Assembly (NCBI GenBank): GCA_902475855.1
Contig: CABSBF010000009.1
Span: 1-55,948, forward strand
Direction: 5' to 3'
DNA length: 55,948 bases
Source of the DNA: an uncultured Eubacteriales bacterium
GTDB taxonomy: Bacteria > Bacillota > Clostridia > Oscillospirales > Oscillospiraceae
Positions 25,364 to 33,207 of this stretch are shown here, piece by piece. Position numbers and translations under genes: made by a program. Within the stretch, counting starts at the first letter, position 1. Each line of letters opens with the position of its first letter. The notes beneath the pieces are model-generated. The model saw only the letters and a program-made list of their open reading frames with translations. It had not been told where the DNA came from and did no database searches.

Positions 25364-26239
25364 TCAGCGTTCCGTTGCGAGGAAGAAAAGGGCGAGCGTG
25401 CCGGGACCGGAATGTGCGCCGATTACCGGGCCGATGACCTGCATGACAATCTGCTTCGGATGCAGGCGCTCCTGTACCAGCTTTGCAAGGTATTCGGCAT
25501 CCTCAATGCAGTCGCCGTGGCTGATAAAGACGGTCTGGCTTTCCGGATCAATGACGGTTTTTTCCATTCGGTCAACCATGGCAGAAATCACGCGCTTTCT
25601 GCCGCGCGCCTTATCCACAGAGACAAGATGGCCGGTATCGTCGGTGTGCAGCAAGGGCTTGATACCCAGAGCCGTGCCGAGAAGGGCGGTGGCTGCGGAA
25701 ACGCGGCCGCCGCGCCTGAGGAAAAGCAGATCATCCACGGTAAACCAGTGTGCCAGATGAGGCTTGGTTTTCTCCGCGTAGGCTGCGGCCTCCTCTACCG
25801 TTGCGCCGGCATCACGCTGCTTTGCCGTCAGATAGCACAGAAGTCCCTGACCGGAGGATGCGCAGAGGGTATCCACAGTCAAAATTTTTCGCTCCGGGTA
25901 TTTCTCTCGCAGTTCCTCTGCGGCGATGCAGGAGGCGTTATAGGTTGCACTCAGGCCGGAAGAAAAACTGAGATAGAGGACGTCCTTTCCCTCTTTCAGA
26001 ATGGGTTCCATCTCACGTTCGAAGGTATTGACGTTCAGCGCTGCCGTTGTTGCCATTGCGCCGGCGCGGAGGCGCGCATATAGATACTTTGCCGTGATAT
26101 CACGTTCATCAGGATAGTTCATGTATTCCTTGCCTTCAAGCGTCACGGAAAGGGGAAGGACGACAAGCTTCAGGCTTTCAGCCAGCTCCGCAGAAAGATC
26201 GGCGGCGGAATCGGTCATAATGACATACGTTTGTTCCAT
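25364..26239 (-). CDS. DegV-family fatty-acid-binding protein
   Basis: A 291-residue protein with the DegV landmarks: VIMTDSAADLSAELAE at the N-terminus, TTAALNVNTFE, YLSFSSGLSATYNAS (lipid carboxylate binding Ser), DDLLFLRRGGRVS and the C-terminal GPVIGAHSGPGTLALFFL. Family members bind fatty acids and can deliver them to fatty-acid kinase FakA. ATG 26239 follows GGAGG; the longer open frame upstream includes the promoter. It reads toward the liv leader on the same strand, 58 bases away, so some read-through is possible. Confidence 0.9.
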   Translation of the reverse strand: MEQTYVIMTDSAADLSAELAESLKLVVLPLSVTLEGKEYMNYPDERDITAKYLYARLRAGAMATTAALNVNTFEREMEPILKEGKDVLYLSFSSGLSATYNASCIAAEELREKYPERKILTVDTLCASSGQGLLCYLTAKQRDAGATVEEAAAYAEKTKPHLAHWFTVDDLLFLRRGGRVSAATALLGTALGIKPLLHTDDTGHLVSVDKARGRKRVISAMVDRMEKTVIDPESQTVFISHGDCIEDAEYLAKLVQERLHPKQIVMQVIGPVIGAHSGPGTLALFFLATER

Positions 26240-26291
26240 AGAAAACCTCCGGTTAGTTTGATCGCTGCCACATGTATTCGTGTGTGCGCGT

Positions 26292-26320
26292 ATGATAACA
26301 TAAAAGTTCTGCTGCGTCAA
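26292..26320 (-). promoter_or_regulatory. Sigma-A promoter of degV
   Basis: On the minus strand TTGACG (26315-26320) and TATCAT (26292-26297), spacer 17, about 52 bases before the start codon. Confidence 0.68.
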
Positions 26321-26389
26321 TATCAAGAGCAGAACCGTGCATGAAATGAACCGCCACGGATTCTGGATGCGGCTCTCCTCACAATAGAT

Positions 26390-26416
26390 AGGGACTCTAC
26401 CATCGGTAGAGTCCCT
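26390..26416. repeat. Perfect 12-bp inverted repeat in the degV-zinc ribbon intergenic region
   Basis: Arms 26390-26401 and 26405-26416, loop ATC. No T-run follows on either strand. It lies 7 bases upstream of a possible plus-strand promoter and 69 bases upstream of the degV -35, so it could be an operator or a structural remnant. Confidence 0.45.
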
Positions 26417-26423
26417 GATATAT

Positions 26424-26452
26424 GTGACAGATGCTATTTTATAAAATAAAAT
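26424..26452 (+). promoter_or_regulatory. Possible promoter for a short plus-strand RNA
   Basis: GTGACA (26424-26429) and TAAAAT (26447-26452) with a 17-base spacer, each one mismatch from consensus. No coding gene with a ribosome site follows on this strand. Confidence 0.45.
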
Positions 26453-26458
26453 AAGTAT

Positions 26459-26584
26459 AGTTTCAAGCAATCAATTGCGGCACCAGAAGGGGAAACAGGA
26501 AGTTAATTGCTTAATCAAAATTGCGGAACAAGATGGAATTCTCATTGGTGCAGTCATGAAAGCCGGGTGGCAGCAGGCTTTTTT
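26459..26584 (+). ncRNA. Candidate small RNA of about 125 bases
   Basis: Bounded by the promoter at 26424-26452 and by a terminator-like hairpin: AAAGCC (26559-26564) pairs with GGCTTT (26576-26581), continuing into T6 (26579-26584). Inside, AAGCAAT (26465-26471) can pair with ATTGCTT (26506-26512). The region holds no convincing coding frame. Supported only by these signals; the intergenic stretch 26240-26671 otherwise shows the degV promoter and an inverted repeat. Confidence 0.35.
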
Positions 26585-26671
26585 CCGGGCCTTTTGGCTT
26601 GAACGTGGTATGTTCCAAGGGAAAACTTGCAGTCAGCAATGCAGTTTCGGCGGCAATGATGGTCAGAGCAG

Positions 26672-26923
26672 TCAGCTAATCGGCTCATCGCAGTACAGAC
26701 ACTCTTTCGGACGTGCAGTAATGGGAATAAACTTCCCGCAATGCGGACAGCGGTGCCATTTGACGATGACAAATACTGTCGCAATGGCGAGGAGAATCGC
26801 CAAAATTGCGATTTCAATACGCAGAAACGGCGGGAAATTCCGGAAGATTTTCAGCGCAGCGCCGCAAAGGATCGTCAGAAACGCAAGAATTGCAGAGACG
26901 ATGCGTGAACGCTTCATCGTCAT
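26672..26923 (-). CDS. Small membrane protein with a C-terminal zinc ribbon
   Basis: An 83-residue protein: two hydrophobic helices (about residues 8-24 and 35-53), then a zinc-ribbon tail CPHCGKFI ... CLYCDEP. No family name recognised. AGGAGG precedes the ATG by 7 bases. It is the last gene of the minus-strand PTS arm, 12 bases after HPr, which suggests co-transcription but gives no clear role. Confidence 0.72.
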   Translation of the reverse strand: MTMKRSRIVSAILAFLTILCGAALKIFRNFPPFLRIEIAILAILLAIATVFVIVKWHRCPHCGKFIPITARPKECLYCDEPIS

Positions 26924-26935
26924 ATCAATTCCTCC

Positions 26936-27211
26936 TTACAGCTCGCCAAAACCGGAGGCGATGAGGGCGGCAAGCTCGTCCACAGCCTGCCGTTCGTTTT
27001 CCCCGTCGGCGGAGAGCTCTGCCTGTGTGCCCTGCGCAAGGCCGAGAGAAAGCAGCATCACGATGGATTTTGCATTGACGGGCGGCTCATCGGAGTTCAG
27101 GTCACGGATTTTGATCTTGCAGGGGAATGTTTTGGCCAGTGCAACAAAATCGGAGGCAGGACGTGCGTGCAGCCCTGTGGGGTTGAGAACGGTGACTTGT
27201 TTCTGATACAT
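26936..27211 (-). CDS. ptsH: Phosphocarrier protein HPr
   Basis: A 91-residue HPr. The phosphorylated His is His15 in PTGLHARPAS; NAKSIVMLLSLGL holds the regulatory Ser (Ser46 in standard numbering), so control by HPr kinase and catabolite repression through CcpA are expected. It carries phosphate from enzyme I to EIIA proteins. It is 14 bases after ptsI, with AAAGGAG ahead of the ATG. Confidence 0.93.
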   Translation of the reverse strand: MYQKQVTVLNPTGLHARPASDFVALAKTFPCKIKIRDLNSDEPPVNAKSIVMLLSLGLAQGTQAELSADGENERQAVDELAALIASGFGEL

Positions 27212-27225
27212 GAGTTATGCTCCTT

Positions 27226-28926
27226 TCAAAGCGATTGTTCCAGATAGGCGCGGATTTCTTCTGCGGTCGGCAGTGCGAGCGCATACTGTGCGAGACTCTG
27301 CAATTGTGGCAGCGTTTTTTTCGCCAGGACGTGTTTTACGCCCGCAATGCGCGAGGCACTCATACTGAGCTTGCGCAATCCAAGACCGGCAAGGACGGGC
27401 GCAAGCAGACGGTCGCCGCCCATTTCGCCGCAAACGCTCAGCGGCTTGTCTCCGAAATCGCGGACAATGCCCGCAATCATGCGCAATACGGCAGGAAGCG
27501 CCTGCTGATAATACGGCTCAACCTGCGGATTTTGACGATCCGCTGCAGAAAGATACTGACACAGATCGTTTGTTCCAATACTGGCAAAGTCGACCAGAGC
27601 GGCAGCTTCCTTGGCAAGCAGCGCAATGGCAGGGATCTCGACCATGATGCCGACCTTGCAGGCTCCGTAAGAAAGGCCGTCACGTTCCAGTGAGGTTCTT
27701 GCGTCGTTCAATGCATCAAGTGCGCGGTGAATGTCCGAAATGCTGCCGACCATGGGGAACATCAGCCAGAGATCCCCAAACTGAGCGGCACGCAGAGCGG
27801 CGCGAAGCTGCGTAAGGAAGAGGTCACGGTGTGTCAGACACAGTCGCAGCGCACGATTGCCCAGGAAGGGATTATCCTCCTGCGGCAGCGGAAAATAGGG
27901 GAGTGTTTTATCTCCGCCGATATCCAGTGTGCGCAGGGTGACAGGCTTGCCTGCAAAGGCCTCAAGAGTGGCTCGGTAGGCGCGGTATTGTTCTTCCTCA
28001 GTTGGCAAATGTGCCGCATCCATATAGAGGAATTCTGTGCGGAAGAGCCCGGCAAAATCACAGCAGGGGACGAGCTCCCGCTCGGCGTCGTTCAGTGCGC
28101 CGACATTCATGCCGATGCTGATGCGGGTGCCATCGACGGTTGCACAGGGATGGGCAAGATAGGCGGCGTCGCTCTGCTGCTTTTGCAGATAGTCGTGCTG
28201 CAAATGGGAAAACGCCTCCAGCGCCTCCTCTGTCGGATCAGAAAGCACAGTTCCGCATACGGCGTCAACAAGAACGGTTTCGCCGTCTGCAAGGTGCGAT
28301 GAAATCTCGTCAAGACCCAGAATCGCAGGGATCGCATAGCTTCTTGCGATGATTGCGGTATGCGACGTCGGACCGCCGGTTTCGGTCAGAATGGCAAGAA
28401 CGTTATCTCTGTCAATGGTTGCCGTATCTGAGGGAAGCAGATCGTGTGCAACGACGACGACCGGCCCGGAAAGCGCCGAAAGATTGCGCTCCGGGATGCC
28501 GCGTTCCAGTCGCAGCAGCCGCAGCTTAACGTCTTGCAAATCGGCCGTCCGTTCGCGAATCAAAGGGTCGGCGGTTTTGGATAGAATGTGGATAAAACGC
28601 TCAAATACGGTTGCAATCGCCCAATCCAGCGCCGCATTTTCCTCAGAAATAGCAGCCTCAATCTCCTCAGTGATAGCTTCGTCATTCAGAATTTCAATGT
28701 GCGCAGAAAAAACCCTGGCCTTTTCCGCATCATGCACGGAAAGCCGCTGCCGAATTTCTTCCAGTTCTGCGGCGGCGTCAATGCGAATCTGCTGCCAGCG
28801 CGAGAGCGCCGAAGAGATCTCTGCATCCGTGATACTGGATTCCTCCACCTCACAGATAAAAGGACGGTATTGGTAGACGCTGCCGCGCGCATAGCCTGCG
28901 CAGACGGGAGTTCCTTTGTAAAGCAT
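27226..28926 (-). CDS. ptsI: PTS enzyme I (phosphoenolpyruvate-protein phosphotransferase)
   Basis: A 566-residue enzyme I of normal length. The N-terminal His domain carries GGPTSHTAIIAR (phospho-His near residue 190); the C-terminal PEP-binding barrel has FRTEFLYMD, LRTLDIGGDK, PFLGNRALRLCL and FASIGTNDLCQYL. It transfers phosphate from PEP to HPr. ATG 28926 follows AGGAG. It sits between the Fe-ADH and ptsH genes rather than in a stand-alone ptsHI pair. Confidence 0.94.
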   Translation of the reverse strand: MLYKGTPVCAGYARGSVYQYRPFICEVEESSITDAEISSALSRWQQIRIDAAAELEEIRQRLSVHDAEKARVFSAHIEILNDEAITEEIEAAISEENAALDWAIATVFERFIHILSKTADPLIRERTADLQDVKLRLLRLERGIPERNLSALSGPVVVVAHDLLPSDTATIDRDNVLAILTETGGPTSHTAIIARSYAIPAILGLDEISSHLADGETVLVDAVCGTVLSDPTEEALEAFSHLQHDYLQKQQSDAAYLAHPCATVDGTRISIGMNVGALNDAERELVPCCDFAGLFRTEFLYMDAAHLPTEEEQYRAYRATLEAFAGKPVTLRTLDIGGDKTLPYFPLPQEDNPFLGNRALRLCLTHRDLFLTQLRAALRAAQFGDLWLMFPMVGSISDIHRALDALNDARTSLERDGLSYGACKVGIMVEIPAIALLAKEAAALVDFASIGTNDLCQYLSAADRQNPQVEPYYQQALPAVLRMIAGIVRDFGDKPLSVCGEMGGDRLLAPVLAGLGLRKLSMSASRIAGVKHVLAKKTLPQLQSLAQYALALPTAEEIRAYLEQSL

Positions 28927-28942
28927 TGGGGGCGCTCCTTTC

Positions 28943-30094
28943 TCAGTAGGCGGCTTCCAAGATGCCGATGATTTCTTCGGGAAGCGCGGAAACGGGATTT
29001 GTGCTGCTGCACGAGTCCTCAAGCGCTTTTTTTGCAAGCAGGGGGAAATCCTCACGCAGCACACCCAGCTCGCGAAGCGGTATCGCGGTTCCAATCCGTG
29101 TGGAAAGCGCTGTGATGCGGTCGGCCAGCGCGTCAGCCCCGGCCTCAGCGGAAAGCGTCGTTTCCGGATCAATGACACGGAGCAGATCAGCATAACGCTG
29201 AGCGCACGCACGCTTATTGAAGCGAATCACATGAGGCAGCAGAATGGCGTTGCACAGACCGTGGGGGAGATTATACAGACCGCCGAGCTGATGTGCAATG
29301 GCGTGTACCAGCCCTACTCCGCCGCTGCCGAAAGCCATGCCAGCGATATATTCACCGTAGGTCATGTTCTCACGTGTTTCCAGATCGTCAGGCTGCTCAA
29401 CGGCACGCACAAGGTTTTCAAAGATGTAGCGCACGGAAAGCACAGCCAGATCGTTGGTCAGCTTAAAAGAGAAGGTGGAAACATAGCACTCCACCGCATG
29501 CGTTAATGCGTCCATGCCTGTTGCGGCGGTCAGGCTCTTTGGGAGTGTGAGCATCAGTTCCGGATCATTGACGGCAACGTCCGTCAGAGCACTTGCGCCT
29601 TCAAAAATCAGCTTGGTATTCGTGGCGGTATCAGTAATGATAAAGCAGTTGGTGATCTCGCTTGCGGTGCCGGCAGTGGTATTTACGGCGATCATAGGTG
29701 CGCTGCGGTATTTGAACAGATCGACGCCAACATATTGCTCCAGTGGGGAGGGATTGGTTGCAAGAATGCACACGGCCTTGCCGCAATCGTGGCTTGAACC
29801 GCCGCCGAGACTGATGACACCGTCGCATCCGTTTTTTTGGTACAGATCAAAAGCGGCGTTGACGCTTTGCAGGGTGGGATTCGGTTCGACGCCGTCAAAA
29901 ACTTCCAGCTCGACGCCGCTCTCCCGGAGATACTGACGGATGTGTGCAGCGCCGTCAGTTCCTGCGAGGAAACGGTCTGTGACCAGCAGAAGTTTTTTTA
30001 CCCCAAGACGGACGGCCTGTGCGCCGATCTCAGCCAGACAGCCTGCGCCGAACAGTGAAACGTTCGGCAGGAAAAAGTATGCGGAATTTGACAT
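28943..30094 (-). CDS. Iron-containing alcohol dehydrogenase
   Basis: A 383-residue group III alcohol dehydrogenase. The NAD-binding GGGSSHDCGKA and metal site MDALTHAVE with HAIAHQLGGLYNLPHGLCNAILLPH are intact. Relatives include 1,3-propanediol dehydrogenase and lactaldehyde reductase, which reduce the short aldehydes released by class II aldolases. That fits the aldolase in the divergent arm. ATG 30094 follows AAGGAGG. It lies between the regulator and ptsI in one apparent operon. Confidence 0.92.
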   Translation of the reverse strand: MSNSAYFFLPNVSLFGAGCLAEIGAQAVRLGVKKLLLVTDRFLAGTDGAAHIRQYLRESGVELEVFDGVEPNPTLQSVNAAFDLYQKNGCDGVISLGGGSSHDCGKAVCILATNPSPLEQYVGVDLFKYRSAPMIAVNTTAGTASEITNCFIITDTATNTKLIFEGASALTDVAVNDPELMLTLPKSLTAATGMDALTHAVECYVSTFSFKLTNDLAVLSVRYIFENLVRAVEQPDDLETRENMTYGEYIAGMAFGSGGVGLVHAIAHQLGGLYNLPHGLCNAILLPHVIRFNKRACAQRYADLLRVIDPETTLSAEAGADALADRITALSTRIGTAIPLRELGVLREDFPLLAKKALEDSCSSTNPVSALPEEIIGILEAAY

Positions 30095-30107
30095 GTTTTG
30101 TCCTCCT

Positions 30108-31091
30108 TCAGATGTTGCCATTCAGAATGGCGGCGATTTCTTTTGCGTCCTGCGCTGTAAGCAGACGCTCAAGCACGGCATTGTTTGCCAATAGATTCAT
30201 CAGTGCGGATATTTTACCGATTTGCGTTTTGACATTAGTAATGCCGATCAGCACAAGCAGCTTAACCGGGTCGTTGGTCGGATGGTGAAACGCAACGGGC
30301 TTTTCCGGGCGGTAAACGCTGCAGCAGAACCGTTCGACGCCATCCGTGGGAGCAGCATGCGCGAGCGCAATATGCGGCGAAAATACAAAATACGGACCGT
30401 TGCTCTGTACTGAACGAATGATGGCCTCGAGGTACTCCGGGTGAATCGCACCCTCAGCCAGAAGCGGTGCCCCGCAGATGTGCACGGCATCGCGCCAGTC
30501 ACTGCACGGCACGTTCAGAACAACATGTTCCGGGAGGACTGTTCCGGTCAGGCAGGGAGCGGCCATATGCAGCAGCGGCTTGCGCTGCTCGCGCAGTACT
30601 TTGCGAACCTGCGCCAGAGCTGTCTGCAATGCCAGAATATCCGAATCGGCAAGGCTTGGTGATATGTGTACGCAGTGATAGCCGTCGATCTTGAGCGGCA
30701 CGGTGCTGATGAGCAGATCAAATTCTTCTTCCTGTAAGGCATCACGAAGGCTGTGGATGGAGGTTACTCCGGCAATTTCAAGGTTGAATGTCTCTTTCAG
30801 TCGCTCGGCGAGGAAGTGCGCTGTGCCTATGCCGATGTGGCAGACCACGCACACGCGGGGTCGGACGCTGACACGGTTTTGCAGCTCCATGGCGGAAATA
30901 ATGTGCAGCAGGATGGAACAGACCTCACTGTAGCTGCAAGCATGTCCGAGGAAATTTTCAATTCTGCTGATATGACGCATGACTGCGTCGTAGCAGGAGC
31001 GGTATTCCGAAACGAGAGCCTGTTCAAACTGCTGCAGATCACCGCTGCTGCAATAACGGTTCTGTATTCCCTGAATATGACGCGTCAGCAT
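30108..31091 (-). CDS. C-terminal half of a split PRD-type PTS regulator (PRD2, EIIB-like, EIIA-like)
   Basis: A 327-codon frame that begins inside a PTS regulation domain (LTRHIQGIQNRYC), followed by an EIIB-like domain (VCVVCHIGIGTAHFLAERL) and an EIIA-type domain (FSPHIALAHAAPTDGV near the C-terminus). It has no DNA-binding part. It is in the same reading frame as the upstream half, separated by TAG and three sense codons (31092-31103), so it looks like the rest of one ~658-residue LicR/MtlR-like protein. If translated separately from ATG 31091, the nearest GGAGG is 17 bases away, which is poor. Confidence 0.75.
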   Translation of the reverse strand: MLTRHIQGIQNRYCSSGDLQQFEQALVSEYRSCYDAVMRHISRIENFLGHACSYSEVCSILLHIISAMELQNRVSVRPRVCVVCHIGIGTAHFLAERLKETFNLEIAGVTSIHSLRDALQEEEFDLLISTVPLKIDGYHCVHISPSLADSDILALQTALAQVRKVLREQRKPLLHMAAPCLTGTVLPEHVVLNVPCSDWRDAVHICGAPLLAEGAIHPEYLEAIIRSVQSNGPYFVFSPHIALAHAAPTDGVERFCCSVYRPEKPVAFHHPTNDPVKLLVLIGITNVKTQIGKISALMNLLANNAVLERLLTAQDAKEIAAILNGNI

Positions 31092-31100
31092 GATAAGGAG

Positions 31101-32084
31101 CTACTGGTCCTCCGTCAGACTGCATTGCAGGTCGCTCTCCACATCACTGAGAAAACGGTGGATTTCCAAATATAAATGGATGTCGATTGAATGCTCAAAA
31201 TTTTGCAGTTTATCAAAGCGGCAGTCATACAACCGCTGTGCAAGGTCAGTGATCTCGGCTTCACCGACGTCAATAGCGGGTGCGAGCGCCTGAAGCACAC
31301 TGCGCGCGATGCGCTGCACGGACGAATTGACCGCAAAGGTACGCTCCGGCGAATACTGTGTGAGGATCTGGCCATCCAGGATACGGCGCAGAGTCAGCGC
31401 GACTGCAAGCACCGCCTGTTTGAACTCGGCATCGTTGACTGTTATGGCATATTGCTTTTCCGTATCCTGCAAAACGGACACCGTCTGACCAAGAAGGGCA
31501 GACAGGCCGAAGGACTCCTCCAGGAGACTTCCGATCATGTTTGAACTGCCGCCAAGCAAATTCCAGCCACCCAGATGCGGGAATACGGCGGCGAGCACAA
31601 TGCTGCGCCGCTCGTGCTCACCTACAGCCAAACGGTAACCGCGGATATTCTGAATTTGTACGTTATATTGCTGGAAGAATTCGCGCGTGCGCTCCATATC
31701 ATTCAAAACGGTTGCGCGGCTGACATAGAGCTTATCGCAGATCTGCGTGACGGTCACCGACTGCTGCGAAGACAGCAGCATCAGTGTGATGGCGACAATA
31801 CGCTCCTCCTGAGAAAGGCGGTAGGCATAAAAGCCACTGTCGCGGATGTGAGATTGAACGCAGAGAATCTGTTCGCGCGTTGCGCAGAGAGTCAGGCCGG
31901 AAGGCTGTAGGCTCAGAAGACTGCCGGCGCCGATTTCTGCTGCAAAGTCGGCAACAGCCGCGCAGTAATTGCGAATGGAGCGTGTGCTGACCTGCAAGAT
32001 CGCGGCCAGTTCCTCATAGCTTCGATAGACATCGGGACGCCGGCATATTTCATCAAAAAAATCACATTGTTTTTTGTTCAGCAT
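31101..32084 (-). CDS. N-terminal half of a split PRD-type PTS regulator (two HTH, PRD1)
   Basis: A 327-residue frame with an HTH at about 22-41 (SYEELAAILQVSTRSIRNYC), a second HTH at about 107-135, and a PRD. It ends at TAG (31101-31103) at the start of what should be PRD2. Family members are activators or antiterminators of PTS operons, controlled by phosphorylation of PRD and EII-like domains. The truncated product would keep DNA binding but lose PTS control. CAG to TAG (Gln) is the simplest single change that would explain it; sequencing error or suppression are alternatives. ATG 32084 follows AAGGAGG. Confidence 0.8.
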   Translation of the reverse strand: MLNKKQCDFFDEICRRPDVYRSYEELAAILQVSTRSIRNYCAAVADFAAEIGAGSLLSLQPSGLTLCATREQILCVQSHIRDSGFYAYRLSQEERIVAITLMLLSSQQSVTVTQICDKLYVSRATVLNDMERTREFFQQYNVQIQNIRGYRLAVGEHERRSIVLAAVFPHLGGWNLLGGSSNMIGSLLEESFGLSALLGQTVSVLQDTEKQYAITVNDAEFKQAVLAVALTLRRILDGQILTQYSPERTFAVNSSVQRIARSVLQALAPAIDVGEAEITDLAQRLYDCRFDKLQNFEHSIDIHLYLEIHRFLSDVESDLQCSLTEDQ

Positions 32085-32116
32085 TTTAATGCCGCCTCCT
32101 TTCCGATGTTGAACCT

Positions 32117-32145
32117 ATCATACACTGTTTTTCGATTTCCGTGAA
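32117..32145 (-). promoter_or_regulatory. Promoter of the regulator/ptsHI arm
   Basis: On the minus strand TTCACG (32140-32145) and TATGAT (32117-32122), spacer 17. A TTGAAC half-site lies just downstream at 32109-32114, suggesting autoregulation. Confidence 0.55.
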
Positions 32146-32156
32146 GACTAATTTTC

Positions 32157-32196
32157 TTCCGGAAAATTGAACAAGATTGGACGTTCAAAACCGGAA
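32157..32196. promoter_or_regulatory. Composite inverted repeat: likely operator of the divergent PTS locus
   Basis: Two nested dyads: TTCCGG (32157-32162) with CCGGAA (32191-32196), and TTGAAC (32167-32172) with GTTCAA (32183-32188). The inner right half coincides with the -35 position of the plus-strand promoter. A third TTGAAC is at 32109-32114. The layout suits binding by the PRD regulator encoded next to it. Confidence 0.55.
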
Positions 32197-32211
32197 GTTT
32201 TCTGCTATACT
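32183..32211 (+). promoter_or_regulatory. Weak, probably activator-dependent promoter of the PTS permease operon
   Basis: TATACT (32206-32211) is a good -10; the -35 position 17 bases upstream reads GTTCAA (32183-32188), a poor match that is half of the operator dyad. Weak -35 with an overlapping operator suggests activation by the regulator. Confidence 0.55.
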
Positions 32212-32301
32212 GCATAACAAGGCGAAAAACCGCACGAGTTATCACAAAACAACCGCATGTATTTCGTCAATACTTACAAGAATCACTGAGGGGGAATGTG
32301 C

Positions 32302-32751
32302 ATGATTCACAAAGAGCTGATTTTTCTTGACCTGGATGCGAAGGACAAACAGCAGGCAATTTCTCTGCTGGCAGACAAACTTCTGGCGGCGGGAAAAGTA
32401 CGCGACACCTACAAAGACGCGGTTCTGACCCGAGAGCAGACCTACCCGACGGGCCTGCCGCTGGGCGATTATAATATCGCCATGCCGCACACGTTTGCAG
32501 AGCATGTGATAGAACCGGCCATTGCGGTTGCTCGCCTGAAGGAACCGGTCGATTTTCTGGAAATGGGAACGAAGGACGAGCATCTTCCCGTTTCGCTGGT
32601 TATGATGATGGCAATCTCCAATCCGCAGGAACAGCTTGGCCTGCTGCGCAGAATTCTCCGCCTGTTTGCGGATGAAGAGGTTCTGCGCGAAGTGATGACA
32701 AGCGCAAGCACAGAGGATATGTACGCGGCGCTTGCCTGTCTTAACGGCTGA
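32302..32751 (+). CDS. PTS EIIA protein (galactitol/fructose type)
   Basis: A 149-residue EIIA of the PTS_EIIA_2 fold. The phospho-His is in NIAMPHTFAEHV. It accepts phosphate from HPr and passes it to EIIB. ATG 32302 is preferred over 32296 because GAGGGGG is then 7 bases upstream. It opens the plus-strand operon EIIA-EIIB-EIIC-dehydrogenase-aldolase-dehydrogenase. A 6-bp hairpin (32754-32768) follows. Confidence 0.9.
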   Translation: MIHKELIFLDLDAKDKQQAISLLADKLLAAGKVRDTYKDAVLTREQTYPTGLPLGDYNIAMPHTFAEHVIEPAIAVARLKEPVDFLEMGTKDEHLPVSLVMMMAISNPQEQLGLLRRILRLFADEEVLREVMTSASTEDMYAALACLNG

Positions 32752-32811
32752 AACGAAGCGGGGCTTCGACACAGCGGCACGGAAAAATGAGAAACAGAAG
32801 GGAGGAGAATT

Positions 32812-33174
32812 ATGGGACTGTTTCGTAAGAAAAATGACGGTGCGAAAGAGGAAAAGAAAGCCCTTCGCGGAGCAGGAAAGACGGTAAGCGTCCTGTCTGT
32901 ATGTGGTTCGGGCACTGTCAGTTCGACGATGATTGCGGTTAAAATGCAGGAGCAGTTTGAGGCGCTCGGCTATCGCTTTGAGGCAACGGAAGTCAATCCG
33001 GGCGGCGTAAAGCTTGCACTGATGTCCGGCCACTACGATTTTATCGCTTATACCAGCCCAATCGAGGATGACGTGGATATTCCGAAAATCAATGCTGTCG
33101 GCTTTATGACCGGCTTTGCAGAAGAAGAATTTATGGAAGAAGCACTGCGTGTTCTGGATCAACTCGGCAAATAA
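32812..33174 (+). CDS. PTS EIIB protein (galactitol type)
   Basis: A 120-residue EIIB with the active Cys in SVCGSGTVSSTM, the P-loop of the GatB class. The N-terminal ~20 residues are a charged extension. It phosphorylates the sugar or polyol during transport by EIIC. GGAGGAGAATT precedes the ATG. Confidence 0.9.
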   Translation: MGLFRKKNDGAKEEKKALRGAGKTVSVLSVCGSGTVSSTMIAVKMQEQFEALGYRFEATEVNPGGVKLALMSGHYDFIAYTSPIEDDVDIPKINAVGFMTGFAEEEFMEEALRVLDQLGK

Positions 33175-33207
33175 CTCAAAATAAAAAGAAAAACGGAGGA
33201 AAACAGA

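Noticed and set aside
26475..27206. A 243-codon plus-strand frame near the candidate small RNA
   Set aside because: Starts at TTG without a ribosome site and runs antisense through the zinc-ribbon protein and HPr; the first part has no coding character.
31101..31103. TAG as a coded pyrrolysine
   Set aside because: PRD regulators are not known to contain it and no pylT or pylS is in the window; a nonsense mutation is simpler.
32157..32211. Sigma-54 promoter for the PTS operon
   Set aside because: No GG-N10-GC pair of the -24/-12 type was found; a sigma-A -10 is present.
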